This document shows positions 9,969 through 22,387 of a DNA stretch of 64,000 nt, one piece after another. Source of the DNA: Nemertoderma westbladi (Eukaryota > Xenacoelomorpha > Nemertodermatida > Nemertodermatidae); NCBI GenBank assembly GCA_032718475.1, contig JAUCBJ010004179.1:1-64000 (forward strand), in the 5' to 3' direction. Below the pieces are notes generated by a model. It made no database searches and had not been told where the DNA came from. It saw nothing but the letters and a program-made list of their open reading frames with translations. Both the position numbers and the translations under genes were made by a program. How positions within the stretch are numbered: position 1 is the first letter of the stretch; each line of letters opens with the position of its first letter.

Positions 9969-12900
9969 GTTAGTACCATACATATATGCCCCTGTTCCAA
10001 CAACGCACCCTGCAATGTGTTAGTACCATACAGATATGCCCCTGTTCCAACAACGCACCCTGCAATGTGTTAGTACCATACAGATATGTCCCTGTTCCAA
10101 CAACGCACCCTGCAATGTGTTAGTACCATACAGATATGTCCCTGTTCCAATAATGCACCCTGCAATGTGTTAGTACCATACAGATATGCCCCTGTTCCAA
10201 TAACGCACCCTGCAATGTGTTAGTACCATACAGATATGTCCCTGTTCCAACAACGCACCCTGCAATGTGTTAGTACCATACAGATATGCCCCTGTTCCAA
10301 CAACGCACCCTGCAATGTGTTAGTACCATACAGATATGCCCCTGTTCCAACAACGCACCCTGCAATGTGTTAGTACCATACAGATATGTCCCTGTTCCAA
10401 CAACGCACCCTGCAATGTGTTAGTACCATACAGATATGCCCCTGTTCCAATAACGCACCCTGCAATGTGTTAGTAACATACAGATATGTCCCTGTCCCAA
10501 CAACGCACCCTGCAATGTGTTAGTACCATACAGATATGTCCCTGTTCCAATAACGCACCCTGCAATGTGTTAGTACCATACAGATATGCCCCTGTTCCAA
10601 CAACGCACCCTGCAATGTGTTAGTACCATACAGATATGTCCCTGTTCCAACAACGCACCCTGCAATGTGTTAGTACCATACAGATATGCCCCTGTTCCAA
10701 CAACGCACCCTGCAATGTGTTAGTACCATACAGATATGCCCCTGTTCCAACAACGCACCCTGCAATGTGTTAGTACCATACAGATATGTCCCTGTTCCAA
10801 CAACGCACCCTGCAATGTGTTAGTACCATACAGATATGTCCCTGTTCCAATAATGCACCCTGCAATGTGTTAGTACCATACAGATATGCCCCTGTTCCAA
10901 TAACGCACCCTGCAATGTGTTAGTACCATACAGATATGTCCCTGTTCCAACAACGCACCCTGCAATGTGTTAGTACCATACAGATATGTCCCTGTTCCAA
11001 TAACGCACCCTGCAATGTGTTAGTACCATACAGATATGTCCCTGTTCCAACAACGCACCCTGCAGAGTGTTAGTACCATACAGATATGTCTCTGTTCCAA
11101 CAACGCACCCTGCAGAGTGTTAGTACCATACAGATATGTCCCTGTTCCAACAACGCACCCTGCAATGTGTTAGTACCATACAGATATGTCCCTGTTCCAT
11201 ACAGATATGTCCCTGTTCCAATAACGAACCCTGCAATGTGTTAGTACCATACAGATATGTCCCTGTTCCATACAGATATGTCCCTGTTCCAACAACGCAC
11301 CCTGCAGAGTGTTAGTACCATACAGATATGTCCCTGTTCCAACAACGCACCCTGCAGAGTGTTAGTACCATACAGATATGTCCCTGTTCCAACAACGCAC
11401 CCTGCAATGTGTTAGTACCATACAGATATGTCCCTGTTCCATACAGATATGTCCCTGTTCCAATAACGAACCCTGCAATGTGTTAGTACCATACAGATAT
11501 GTCCCTGTTCCATACAGATATGTCCCTGTTCCAACAACGCACCCTGCAATGTGTTAGTACCATACAGATATGTCCCTGTTCCAATAACGAACCCTGCAAT
11601 GTGTTAGTACCATACAGATATGTCCCTGGTTAGTACCATACAGATATGTCCCTGTTCCATACAGATATGTCCCTGTTCCAATAACGCACCCTGCAATGTG
11701 TTAGTACCATACAGATATGTCCCTGTTCCAATAACGCACCCTGCAATGTGTTAGTTAGTACCATACATATATGTCCCTGTTCCAACAACGCACCCTGCAG
11801 AGTGTTAGTACCATACAGATATGTCCCTGTTCCAACAACGCACCCTGCAATGTGTTAGTACCATACAGATATGTCCCTGTTCCAATAACGCACCCTGCAG
11901 AGTGTTAGTACCATACAGATATGTCCCTGTTCCAACAACGCACCCTGCAGAGTGTTAGTACCATACAGATATGTCCCTGTTCCAATAACGCACCCTGCAA
12001 TGTGTTAGTACCATACAGATATGTCCCTGTTCCAACAACGCACCCTGCAATGTGTTAGTACCATACAGATATGTCCCTGTTCCAATAACGCACCCTGCAG
12101 AGTGTTAGTACCATACAGATATGTCCCTGTTCTAACAACGCACCCTGCAGAGTGTTAGTACCATACAGATATGTCCCTGTTCCAATAACGCACCCTGCAA
12201 TGTGTTAGTACCATACAGATATGTCCCTGTTCCAACAACGCACCCTGCAGAGTGTTAGTACCATACAGATATGTCCCTGTTCCAACAACGCACCCTGCAA
12301 TGTGTTAGTACCATACAGATATGTCCCTGTTCCAACAACGCACCCTGCTATGTGTTAGTACCATACAGATATGTCCCTGTTCCAACAACGCACCCTGCAG
12401 AGTGTTAGTACCATACATATATGTCCATGTTCCAATAACGCACCCTGCAGAGTGTTAGTACCATACAGATATGTCCCTGTTCCAACAACGCACCCTGCAG
12501 AGTGTTAGTACCATACAGATATGTCCCTGTTCCAATAACGCACCCTGCAATGTGTTAGTACCATACAGATATGTCCCTGTTCCAACAACGCACCCTGCAG
12601 AGTGTTAGTACCATACAGATATGTCCCTGTTCCAACAACGCACCCTGCAATGTGTTAGTACCATACAGATATGTCCCTGTTCCAATAACGCACCCTGCAG
12701 AGTGTTAGTACCATACAGATATGTCCCTGTTCCAACAACGCACCCTGCAGATGTGTTAGTACCATACAGATATGTCCCTGTTCCAATAACGCACCCTGCA
12801 ATGTGTTAGTACCATACAGATATGTCCCTGTTCCAACAACGCACCCTGCAGAGTGTTAGTACCATACAGATATGTCCCTGTTCCAACAACGCACCCTGCA

Positions 12901-15290
12901 ATGTGTTAGTACCATACAGATATGTCCCTGTTCCAACAACGCACCCTGCTATGTGTTAGTACCATACAGATATGTCCCTGTTCCAACAACGCACCCTGTT
13001 ATGTGTTAGTACCATACAGATATGTCCCTGTTCCATACAGATATGTCCCTGTTCCATACAGATATGTCCCTGTTCCAACAACGCACCCTGCAATGTGTTA
13101 GTACCATACAGATATGTCCCTGTTCCATACAGATATGTCCCTGTTCCAACAACGCACCCTGCAATGTGTTAGTACCATACAGATATGTCCCTGTTCCAAC
13201 AACGCACCCTGCAGAGTGTTAGTACCATACAGATATGTCCCTGTTCCAACAACGCACCCTGCAGAGTGTTAGTTAGTACCATACAGATATGTCCCTGTTC
13301 CAACAACGCACCCTGCTATGTGTTAGTACCATACAGATATGTCCCTGTTCCAACAACGCACCCTGCAGAGTGTTAGTTAGTACCATACAGATATGTCCCT
13401 GTTCCAACAACGCACCCTGCTATGTGTTAGTACCATACAGATATGTCCCTGTTCCAACAACGCACCCTGCAGAGTGTTAGTACCATACAGATATGTCCCT
13501 GTTCCAACAACGCACCCTGCAATGTGTTAGTACCATACAGATATGTCCCTGTTCCAACAACGCACCCTGCAGAGTGTTAGTTAGTACCATACAGATATGT
13601 CCCTGTTCCAATAACGCACCCTGCAGAGTGTTAGTTAGTACCATACAGATATGTCCCTGTTCCAATAACGCACCCTGCAATGTGTTAGTTAGTACCATAT
13701 AGATATGTCCCTGTTCCATACAGATATGTCCCTGTTCCAACAACGCACCCTGCAATGTGTTAGTACCATACAGATATGTCCCTGTTCCAACAACGCACCC
13801 TGCAGAGTGTTAGTTAGTACCATACAGATATGTCCCTGTTCCAATAACGCACCCTGCAATGTGTTAGTACCATACAGATATGTCCCTGTTCCAACAACGC
13901 ACCCTGCAGAGTGTTAGTTAGTACCATACAGCTATGTCCCTGTTCCAATAACGCACCCTGCAATGTGTTAGTTAGTACCATATAGATATGTCCCTGTTCC
14001 AACAACGCATCCTGCTATGTGTTAGTACCATACAGATATGTCCCTGTTCCAACAACGCACCCTGCAGAGTGTTAGTACCATACAGATATGTCCCTGTTCC
14101 AACAACGCACCCTGCAATGTGTTAGTACCATACAGATATGTCCCTGTTCCAACAACGCACCCTGCAATGTGTTAGTACCATACAGATATGTCCCTGTTCC
14201 AACAACGCACCCTGCAATGTGTTAGTACCATACAGATATGTCCCTGTTCCAACAACGCACCCTGCAGAGTGTTAGTACCATACAGATATGTCCCTGTTCC
14301 AACAACGCACCCTGCAATGTGTTAGTACCATACAGATATGTCCCTCTTCCAATAACGCACCCTGCAATGTGTTAGTACCATACAGATATGTCCCTGTTCC
14401 ATACAAATATGTCCCTGTTCCTACAACGCACCCTGCAATGTGTTAGTACCATACAGATATGTCCCTGTTCCAATAACGCACCCTGCAATGTGTTAGTACC
14501 ATACAGATATGTCCCTGTTCCATACAGATATGTCCCTGTTCCAACAACGCACCCTGCAATGTGTTAGTACCATACAGATATGTCCCTCTTCCAATAACGT
14601 ACCCTGCAATGTGTTAGTACCATACAGATATGTCCCTGTTCCATACAGATATGTCCCTGTTCCAATAACGCACCCTGCAATGTGTTAGTACCATACAGAT
14701 ATGTCCCTGTTCCAACAACGCACCCTGCAGAGTGTTAGTACCATACAGATATGTCCCTGTTCCAACAACGCACCCTGCAATGTGTTAGTACCATACAGAT
14801 ATGTCCCTGTTCCAACAACGCACCCTGCAGAGTGTTAGTACCATACAGATATGTCCCTGTTCCAACAACGCACCCTGCAATGTGTTAGTACCATACAGAT
14901 ATGTCCCTCTTCCAATAACGCACCCTGCAATGTGTTAGTACCATACAGATATGTCCCTGTTCCATGCAGATATGTCCCTGTTCCAACAACGCACCCTGAA
15001 ATGTGTTAGTACCATACAGATATGTCTCTGTTCCAACAACGCACCCTGCAATGTGTTAGTACCATACAGATATGTCCCTGTTCCAACAACGCACCCTGCA
15101 ATGTGTTAGTTAGTACCATACATATATGTCCCTGTTCCAACAACACACCCTGAAAAGTGTTAGTACCATACATATATGTCCCTGTTTCAACAACGCACCC
15201 TGCAATGTGTTAGTACCATATATATATGTCCCTGTTCCAATAACGCACCCTGCAATGTTTTAGTACCATACAGATATGTTCCTCTTTCGG
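9931..15290. repeat. 50-bp minisatellite (about 105 copies) seeded at the exon B donor
   Basis: The unit is CAGATATGTCCCTGTTCCAA, CAACGCACCCTGCAATGT, GTTAGTACCATA. Its first part is the coding end of exon B (ICPCSNNAPCN) and its second part the splice donor. Variants include AATAACGCACC, CTGCAGAGTG, doubled GTTAGTTAGT and extra 20-bp CATACAGATATGTCCCTGTTC insertions, more common after 11,170. The first 1.2 kb is the most regular. Every copy carries a GTTAGT donor-like site and an acceptor-like ACCATACAG. As 50 is not a multiple of three, a TAG appears as soon as a second copy is read. Open frames of 60-90 residues here are array artefacts. Confidence 0.95.
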
Positions 15291-15381
15291 CGTGAGACTT
15301 ACGGAAAATTTATTGTTTATTTTTCATATTTCAAAAGATATCTTATCATTTTGGTAGATGAAAATGTTTGTCTTGTTTTAG

Positions 15382-15639
15382 AGAAACTGGTAAATGCCAT
15401 TGCCCACCTGGTTACCATGGAAACAGATGCCACCTGCAGTGCGTGGTTGGTACTTGGGGCCAGGGTTGTTTGCGCAGCTGTGATTGTCTTAACAACGGGA
15501 TATGCGACAGAGTGAGCGGCGAGTGCCAGTGTGTAGAAGGCTGGACTGGTCACTCATGTCAGACTCCGTGCCAATTGGGATGGTACGGAGTGAATTGCCA
15601 TCAACGTTGTAGTTGCCGAGGCAACACAGCTTGCGACAG
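15382..15639 (+). CDS. EGF-repeat gene, exon C
   Basis: The acceptor TCTTGTTTTAG precedes it; phase 2 entry and phase 2 exit (GAC AG, then GTAAATG). It encodes 85 full codons: ETGKCHCPPGYHGNRC, CVVGTWGQGC, CDCLNNGICDR, GECQCVEGWTGHSC, CQLGWYGVNC, CSCRGNTACD. Two G-x-C-x-C segments are present. With exon D it forms NTACDRFDGSCVC across the junction, a seamless EGF repeat. Confidence 0.92.
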
Positions 15640-15817
15640 GTAAATGATAAATATTATTTTTATTATTTTAATGCCAGATATGCGTTGTAAGGAAAACTGT
15701 AAGATGTACTTTAGAACGCTTTAGTTGGTGAACATTTTTAATATGTTCACAATGACAAATGCCGGGTAGTTTCTTTTGTCCTAAAATGAAGCACGACAAA
15801 GGGAATTATATGTTTAG

Positions 15818-16011
15818 ATTTGATGGCAGTTGTGTTTGTCCTCCTGGTTTCGAAGGCGCCACCTGTGATCAGCAATGCAACCCGGGATTCTACGGAGAGA
15901 AATGTAGACGGCGTTGTCATTGCGACCACGGTACATGTAATCCCGAGGATGGTCACTGTGTCTGCAACCCCGGCTGGAAAGGAGTTTCCTGTCAAGAAGA
16001 ATGCGGATTCG
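15818..16011 (+). CDS. EGF-repeat gene, exon D
   Basis: The acceptor ATATGTTTAG precedes it; phase 2 entry, phase 1 exit before GTTAGT. It encodes FDGSCVCPPGFEGATC, CNPGFYGEKC, CHCDHGTCNPEDGHCVC, NPGWKGVSC and CGFG. The following exon continues SWGPGC, giving the usual CxFGxWGPGC spacer. The intron before it is only 178 bp, the shortest here. Confidence 0.92.
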
Positions 16012-16053
16012 GTTAGTTTACTTGGGGCTTACTTCGGTTAATTTATATGTTAG

Positions 16054-16660
16054 CGGATCCAATTCGCTGCACCACCCTGCAGAAAATGGGGAAAGTGGCT
16101 TTTTACCAATTATAGTTGGCTAGGCGACCTTACCAATATAAAGTCACCTACCAACCAACGGAGGCAATATACACTGCCAGCCACAAGGAGAGCTGAGAGG
16201 CTACAAGCCATCTCAGTGGGGAGAAAGGAAGCTAGCACGTGGGCACCAGAGATTAGGGGTTGCCAGAGCAAGGAAGGATAGATTAGCCAATGGTGGGGCA
16301 GATTACCATCTGATTAATGCGCATTCATTGGCCAGGCCAAAACAGTAGGTAGCAATATTCCATACGTGTTAGTAATATAACCGTTGTCTTTATTACCTGT
16401 CGTTTAGTTGGTTGGTTTATACAGAGTGTGGAAGCAAGACGGTGTCATTAACCGTGCAATTATTGTATACTGATTGTGCTATTATTGTATTCTGACATTA
16501 CGAACAACTGCCACTAAAAGCTCAGTTATTCGTTCGGCCTCCGGCCTTTCAGATACCACAAGCCTTTCAGCAGCTAGCGGATGCGGCGACGCGTACTTTC
16601 CGAAACACAATCACCCTGGTCAGGATTCCCTCGCCAACTCGGGGATCCCTTCACATTATA
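16054..16660 (+). mobile_element. Non-autonomous repeat element, copy 1
   Basis: It begins GCGGATCCAATTCGC and shares a head (CAGAAAATGGG, ATAGTTGG, tracts rich in GGAG) with the insertion at 23613-26362. Both also share an end with CGGCC-TCCGGCC/CGGCCTTCGGCC, GACGCGTAC and GGGATCC. A third copy of that end lies inverted at 50080-50185. I see no coding frame. The family is not identified. Confidence 0.55.
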
Positions 16661-17246
16661 TAATGTACAGTACAAGTTCATTGTGTTGTAAAGTCTAGAC
16701 TCTCTACCTTGTAGTTCGTAGCTTTATCAGAAAATTAAATATCTAATTATTGTACGGTGTAATAAATTATGCTTTATTTACCGTTTGTCCCGAGATCTGT
16801 TATTTACCGACAGAGCGTAGCGGGGGAGGTAAATAAGTCGGGTCAGATCGAGGGGCGAAAAGGTAAATAACGTGTTTTATTTATCGTATATAAGTAATTT
16901 TATTGTTTAAATCATCCATATTATTATAATTATTCAAATATATTATTGTTTAATAAGTAATTTTAACATTACACCAGTCGCACTTATTGTGATTTGTTGA
17001 TACCAATGGAAAGGTGGCGATGGAAGGATTCCAAATTTGTAAATAACTATTAATGTCTTTGAGAAATAGCTGAGATATGGGCGTTCAAAAAGTGCAGAAC
17101 TTTGCATCCGATACAGCCTGCAGGGCAGCGGGCAGGCCATTTATTATATTTAATATATACACAATGTTCTGGAACATATTATTTATTTGAAGATTATTAA
17201 TTACTTGATGTCATTTTACTAGTCGTAGCTACTCATTAAATAAATG
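16661..17246. other. AT-rich intron, nothing recognised
   Basis: The sequence between the repeat element and the LINE insertion is AT-rich and without a supported frame. A GC-richer patch near 16800-16870 carries repeated GGTAAATAA/TTATTTACC motifs in both orientations, perhaps the relic of a small inverted-repeat element. Confidence 0.4.
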
Positions 17247-17984
17247 AAATGTCCCGGAATCTATCTATCTATCGAAACATGTTTAAAGATCTTCGAAATG
17301 AAAATATCACCAATAATGGCAACTTACGCTCTGCAAGAATTTGGACCACTTCTCACTCTTTCAAACCTCAAAGAACTAGATAAAATCAAATCTGCTTTCA
17401 TAAAAAAATGTCTGTCTATTCACACGTCAGTTTCATCAACGCTAGCTTTAGAAATGGTTAAGGAAAATAGTTTTACTGAGACATTAGCAACAAAATTCCC
17501 ATCAGTTTCCAACCCTCAAGTTCTAGAACAATGTCGTCTTCATCGACAGGAACGACTCAACAACTTTAGAATGGAATGCTACTCTCATGGCCCAGCGTTC
17601 TCATGTAACTCTTGGAAGCTGGCAAATCAAGTAAACCGTCACTCAATAACTCGCATGACACTTCACGGCTTCCATTTCAAACTCTGCAACAACCAAACAC
17701 CATTCCACAAACTCTGCGAAGATTGCCGATGCCGATACTGTGACCAACCTGCCAAGGATCGCTACCATGCCCTCGTCTGCTTACACTGCCCAAGCCTTGC
17801 TCAACTTTCTCATGACTAGCCATAGCCACCAACATATTCACTCACTCTCTTATTTACACATTATTATTATATTCATTATTATTATATCTAAATAATTGTG
17901 CTAATAATTTTCAATACTTTGTTATTAAATATAATTTAACCCGCTGGGGGTGTAGAGATTCTGAAAAAAAAAATGTCCCGGAAT
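17247..17984 (+). mobile_element. 5'-truncated LINE with 14-bp target duplication and poly(A)
   Basis: AAATGTCCCGGAAT occurs at 17247-17260 and again at 17971-17984, directly after an A-run. The 3' part of a non-LTR retrotransposon lies between them. Its 191-residue frame (17244-17819) has the end of a reverse transcriptase region (LKIFEMKISPIMATYALQ, KSAFIKKCL) and a C-terminal zinc-knuckle-like cluster (FHFKLCNNQTP, CEDCRCRYCDQP, HALVCLHCP). This is a textbook target-primed insertion, 5'-truncated and inserted in the same sense as the host gene. Confidence 0.9.
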
Positions 17985-18285
17985 AGCATTTATTACCCTT
18001 TATGAGGCGTCTCAAGACCATGGGCTGTCCACCATGGTTATTTTCACCATGGGGCTTCCGAAGCACAAGATTGTGATACAGACATTGTGATAGATCCGCT
18101 GTAGTAGTCCTCCCCGCAAGAGGTCAAGTTCCATTCCCTTCGGTAGAATGCAGTGCAGTGGTTTTGTAAAGTATAGTGTAATATTTTGTAACCTCATGTT
18201 AATAACACAACATACTTTGCATTTCGGAATGTCGTTAGGACCACACCCACCCCCCTACCTAACAAGACTATCGTTATTTTGACAG
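17985..18285. other. Intron sequence up to the exon E acceptor
   Basis: No frame is supported. A short inverted repeat around 18023-18050 (GGGCTGTCCACCATGG, then TTTTCACCATGGGG) is visible. The stretch ends in the acceptor TTATTTTGACAG. Confidence 0.4.
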
Positions 18286-18440
18286 GCTCCTGGGGTCCAG
18301 GATGTTTGAACCCCTGCCAATGTTCCAACTCGGGATTATGTAACCCGCTCGACGGCTCCTGCAGATGTACGAAAGGTTTTAAAGGCAGTCAGTGTAAATC
18401 TCCTTGTGAGAGCGGAACTTACGGTGAAAATTGTGTACAG
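18286..18440 (+). CDS. EGF-repeat gene, exon E
   Basis: Phase 1 entry (with exon D gives GFGSWGPGC), phase 0 exit after GTACAG before GTTGGT. It encodes SWGPGCLNPCQC, NSGLCNPLDGSCRC, TKGFKGSQC and CESGTYGENCVQ. Exon F continues ICQCQNQATC, completing the repeat. The intron that follows is 12.5 kb and filled with repeats. Confidence 0.92.
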
Positions 18441-18517
18441 GTTGGTTTTAAGTATTCGAATAACATTGGTTTGGTTTTATGTACAAGTGAAGTAAAGTTT
18501 ACATTACGCTGCTTACA

Positions 18518-18690
18518 CAACTTAGTATCGTGTGCCCACAACTTAGTATCTTGTGCGCACAACTTAGTATCTTGTGCGCACAACTTAGTATCTTGTGCGC
18601 ACAACTTAGTATCGGTGCGCACAACTTAGTATCTTGTGCGCACAACTTAGTATCTTGTGCGCACAACTTAGTATCTTGTGTGCACACCAA
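18518..18690. repeat. 21-bp minisatellite, left block
   Basis: About eight copies of GCGCACAACTTAGTATCTTG plus T. The same unit resumes at 22441-23040. The two blocks are separated by a LINE that contains an LTR element, which suggests one array split by insertion. Confidence 0.93.
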
Positions 18691-20322
18691 AGAAACCTAA
18701 GAAACTATTACTGCTCAGCTTCAGCTTTCTTGGCATCTAGAACACGGATATGTCAAGCATTCCCCTTAGAGAGAGGTGTAAGACAAGGCGGGATGTTATC
18801 CCCAATTCTTTTTAATTTCTATATGTCTAGTCTTTTTAAGGAGATTGATAACAGTGGTCTTGGTGTGCACATAAAGGCAGAATCTTTCGGTGGAGTGAGC
18901 TATGGTGATGATATCATTCTTGCAGCAAACATGAAGTCTGATGCAGAGAAACTTATGGCCCTATGCTGCAATTACTTTGAAAGACATAAGTTGCTTCTAA
19001 ACATAAAAAAGACTCATTTCGTATACCTGAATGGTGCTAGAACGAGCAATGGAGAGGAATCATTGGAATTCATAAATGGGACAGACAGCATTATTTTGGT
19101 TTCTGCGAAGGATTGCAACTATCTAGGGTTGCCCTTTCCCATGACGTCGCAATCTTTGACTCAGTTTGTAAAATGTAAAATTTGGACTTGTGTCAGCAGA
19201 ATGGAGGCACGTGGTCTTTGCATTAACAGTGTTCCACTGGCAGTTGTTGTTAAAATATGGAAGGTGATGTGCCTCCCGTCAATACTGTATGGATGCTCGG
19301 AACTTGATAAGCCTAATATTGCAGAGATATCGCTACAACTTCATAAAGCAATGAGAACTATATGTGCAATAGGAAACTATGTTTCTAATGGAATTCTATG
19401 TAAACTCTTTGGTATGATCAACCTGGAAGATTTCTTATACTTCAAAACTGCGTCATTTACCTACAGCATCTTAAATTGTCCTAATAGAAAGGTTCTTTTT
19501 TTCTTTCATCATTTAATCTGTCTGCACCTTGCAGGTCTGTCTAGTGCTCAGATTTTTTTCCGTTATGGTGTCTCCGCATGGCACCTCGGTTTACCAAGTT
19601 TGTCTTCTCTGAGTGTCTCTAGATACAGTTTCAAGGCCATACGGAATCGACATGGAAAATCTCAAGCCACCGAACTGAGTCCTGCTAGTCAGTATAAACT
19701 CTTTTTTATTGGTACCATACTGAGTTGCACCACTGGCTCACATGCAGCTCGCCATTTAGTGGTATTGGACTTTTATAATCTTTATCAATAATAATAATAC
19801 CTATAAAAGTATAAGTATAATAAATAATACTTAATCAATAATACTCCTAATGATACGTGTTATTTTTAACTGATATGATACTATTAGTTTTTCGGCCCTT
19901 ACATGCCAAAACCAGCCGTATTGTATTGTATTGTCATTGTATCTTGTTGCTCTTATTTTGTATGTTATTTTAATTACTTTGATGTTGTTAGACCATTTTA
20001 CCAATAATAGCCGCCGATAAATCAACATACTGTATCTTATGTATATAAATATCATAATCATTATTATAATATAGTTTTATAATTTCACCCTTCCTTTCTA
20101 TCATTTAAAATAATTGATTGTAAATACTGTCTCTTCAGCATATTATATATATTCATTAATGTCATTTCATCCAACATAATTTAAATCTGACATTATCAGT
20201 TATATATTTACGGTGTGTTTTTTAGACCTCACCATTTTACTGTAATTGTGTATTTTACTTAACCTATATACCGTGCGTTTTAAATTTTGTTTTAACAGTT
20301 ATCACCCTATAATTTTATCAAT
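18690..20322 (+). mobile_element. 5'-truncated non-LTR retrotransposon (reverse transcriptase part)
   Basis: The frame reads from within the 21-bp array to 19791, and its retrotransposon part starts near 18690. It carries GVRQGGMLSPILFNFYM, the catalytic SYGDDIILAAN, then NIKKTHFVYLNG and YLGLPF, and the thumb-like WKVMCLPSILYGC and LHKAMRTICAIGNYVSN. These are hallmarks of LINE reverse transcriptases. The endonuclease and the N-terminal palm are missing. The 3' part (19792-20322) is AT-rich and non-coding, is interrupted by the LTR element, and resumes at 22393 with an A-rich tail (GAAATAAAAAAAAC near 22415-22430) just before the minisatellite restarts. It is probably dead by truncation. Confidence 0.85.
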
Positions 20323-20327
20323 ATAGC

Positions 20328-20545
20328 TGATATGTACTGATACGTACAATATACATGGCTCGCCCCTTATAGGACTATGTACCTAAGATACCGGTACCAC
20401 TAGATAGGTGGAGGGTTTTCCCTATTGCTATGCTGTACTGATATTACACTGTACTGCTGTACTACACTTTTATATTATACGTGTCTGCCTTATATACTAT
20501 TGATATTTATATTATTGGGGATATTCCGATAGTGCAGACATACCA
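20328..20545 (+). repeat. Left (5') LTR
   Basis: 218 bp, starting TGATATGTACTG and ending GCAGACATACCA. It matches the right LTR except for a missing 5-bp and a missing 4-bp motif near its end and one substitution. Confidence 0.93.
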
Positions 20546-20629
20546 TGGCGCTGCGAGTAGTTAAACCCTCAACACGCATTTAGCATTTAAAGTGTAGCCA
20601 AAAGCAACCGCCTGAACGCCAACCCAAAA

Positions 20630-20766
20630 ATGTCACTACCAACTGAGGATGACACCCTCAACCTCGATACTTCATCCGTTGACAAACTCGATAGGAATAC
20701 GCTAAAAGCTCATCTCACCAACGCTGAGATCACGTTTAGCGATAAAACTTCGACAGTTGCCCTGAA
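20630..20766 (+). pseudogene. gag-like N-terminal remnant
   Basis: An ATG at 20630 opens a frame (MSLPTEDDTLNLD, KLDRNTLKAHLTNAEI) in the position where gag starts. The frame stops being element-like at about 20766, where the inverted integrase segment begins. Only about 45 residues remain. Confidence 0.6.
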
Positions 20767-21861
20767 ACAGAAACGTTTTAGGTTTCGCGCAGTGCTATTA
20801 TAGTGGTCTATCGCCTTCTTACGAATAATGCTGTGTTTGTTGTCTGCTTCTTCAGCAGCATCGCGCCATTTAGGATCGTAAGTAGTATGGTGAGCTGGCA
20901 CTCGTGACCGTAGATTGTGACCGAACACAATCTCGTTGGGAGAACGGCCGTCGAAACGCGGGGTATTGCGTAATTCTAGAATAGCTTCCTGGAAGTTCTC
21001 AGAAGTAATATCCTGTGTGGGCAACTTCGCTAGCATAGATTTTATTATGTTAACATTACATTCCGCGTGGCCATTACTGGAAGGAAAATGGGGACTACTT
21101 GGTGCCCATTTTACTCCCCAGTGTTCTAGAAAATTTTTAAAATGTTTTGCGGCGAATTGTGGTCCGTTGTCTGTCCGCATGTGAGTTGGAACTCCGAAGT
21201 CGGCAAAGAAATGACGGACAACAGCGGCGACCTGCCGTGATGAGGGGTCGTTTCGCCATTGGGCTACTACAGGGTAGCCTGACAACATATCTGTATAAAC
21301 TAAGTATTTGCGTCCAGCAGTAGTGAATAAATCCGCAGATACCCACTGAAATGGTCTGTCTGGGGGAAGGTCCGTTATTAGTTTCTCCTTAGGTAGGCTG
21401 CGTTGGCGCTGTTGGCATTGCTCGCAGCCCCCAACGAGTTTGGCAATGTCCTTATTTATCCCGGGCCAAAAAACGACTTCGCGAGCTCGTTGTTTGGTAC
21501 GTACTATACCCTGATGTGGGGCGTGTAAACGTTTTAGAACGAGGTTTCGTTTTGATTTCGGGATGACTAATTGTACACCAAATAAAACCAGTCCATTTTC
21601 GACGGACATTTCGTGGATAATAGATTTACACTGTTGTGTCAGGCTGGACACAGTATTTTTATTTGTAGGTCCCTGAAGAATTTCACACACAAGGGATTGG
21701 TAGTCAGGGTCCACTAATGCTGCAGCCCGGATCTCTTCTATGACAGGGTCATCAGTAGAAGGGATATGGGGCGAGCCACACTGTAAGGTAGTATTTTGCA
21801 TACTATTTTGATGGGGTTGTAATGCAGAGGAAATTGCAGCCAAAGTTGAGGTGTTATCCAT
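20766..21861 (-). pseudogene. Inverted integrase segment of the LTR element
   Basis: The minus-strand frame has the HHCC-type zinc region (LHAPHQGIVRTKQRAREVVFWPG, then GGCEQCQQRQ, shown here in parts) and the catalytic core: SADLFTTAGRKYLVYTD, then MRTDNGPQFAAKHF, then SSNGHAECNVNIIKSML. The D, D and E of the DDE triad are present. At the C-terminal side it breaks after HYNSTARNLKRF, exactly where the antisense of the gag-like start takes over. It therefore lies in reverse orientation to its own LTRs, primer site and pol end. Confidence 0.88.
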
Positions 21862-22127
21862 CTCATCCTCGATTACATCCTCTGGATTATCAACTGGGGC
21901 ACGGCTTAAACCGACGTTTCATACGACAATTCAACGAGCCGCTAGAACTTGGAAACGACTTGCAAACCGGTGACTTCGAAACTGAAAGTATATCTGATAC
22001 AAACGTTGAAACTGAAGCAAGTAATAACCACTCAGAAGAAACTGAAAGCAATTTACTACGCCGCAGTACACGCTCACGTAAACCCATTGTGCGATTCGAT
22101 GAACGGGTTTACGAAACAAGATTTTAA
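21862..22127 (+). pseudogene. C-terminal end of pol (after integrase)
   Basis: On the + strand, a frame running to the stop at 22127 ends SNLLRRSTRSRKPIVRFDER and VYETRF. This is the basic, proline-linked tail typical of gypsy-type pol proteins. It has the correct orientation for the LTRs. The purine tract follows within 35 bp. Confidence 0.75.
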
Positions 22128-22160
22128 ATTGAAAAACATTAAAAATCTAAAAGGGGGAGT

Positions 22161-22387
22161 TGATATGTACTGATACGTACAATATACATGGCTCGCCCCT
22201 TATAGGATTATGTACCTAAGATACCGGTACCACTAGATAGGTGGAGGGTTTTCCCTATTGCTATGCTGTACTGATATTACACTGTACTGCTGTACTACAC
22301 TTTTATATTATACGTGTCTGCCTTATATACTATTGATATTTATATTATTGGCCTGGGGATATTCCGATAGTGCGTGCAGACATACCA
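22161..22387 (+). repeat. Right (3') LTR
   Basis: 227 bp, directly after the purine tract and directly before the second ATAGC. It carries GGCCTGGGGATA and GTGCGTGCAGAC where the left LTR has shorter forms. Confidence 0.93.

Noticed and set aside
9931-15290. Possible CRISPR array
   Set aside because: The units are contiguous without unique spacers, the context is a eukaryotic intron, and the unit derives from the adjacent exon.
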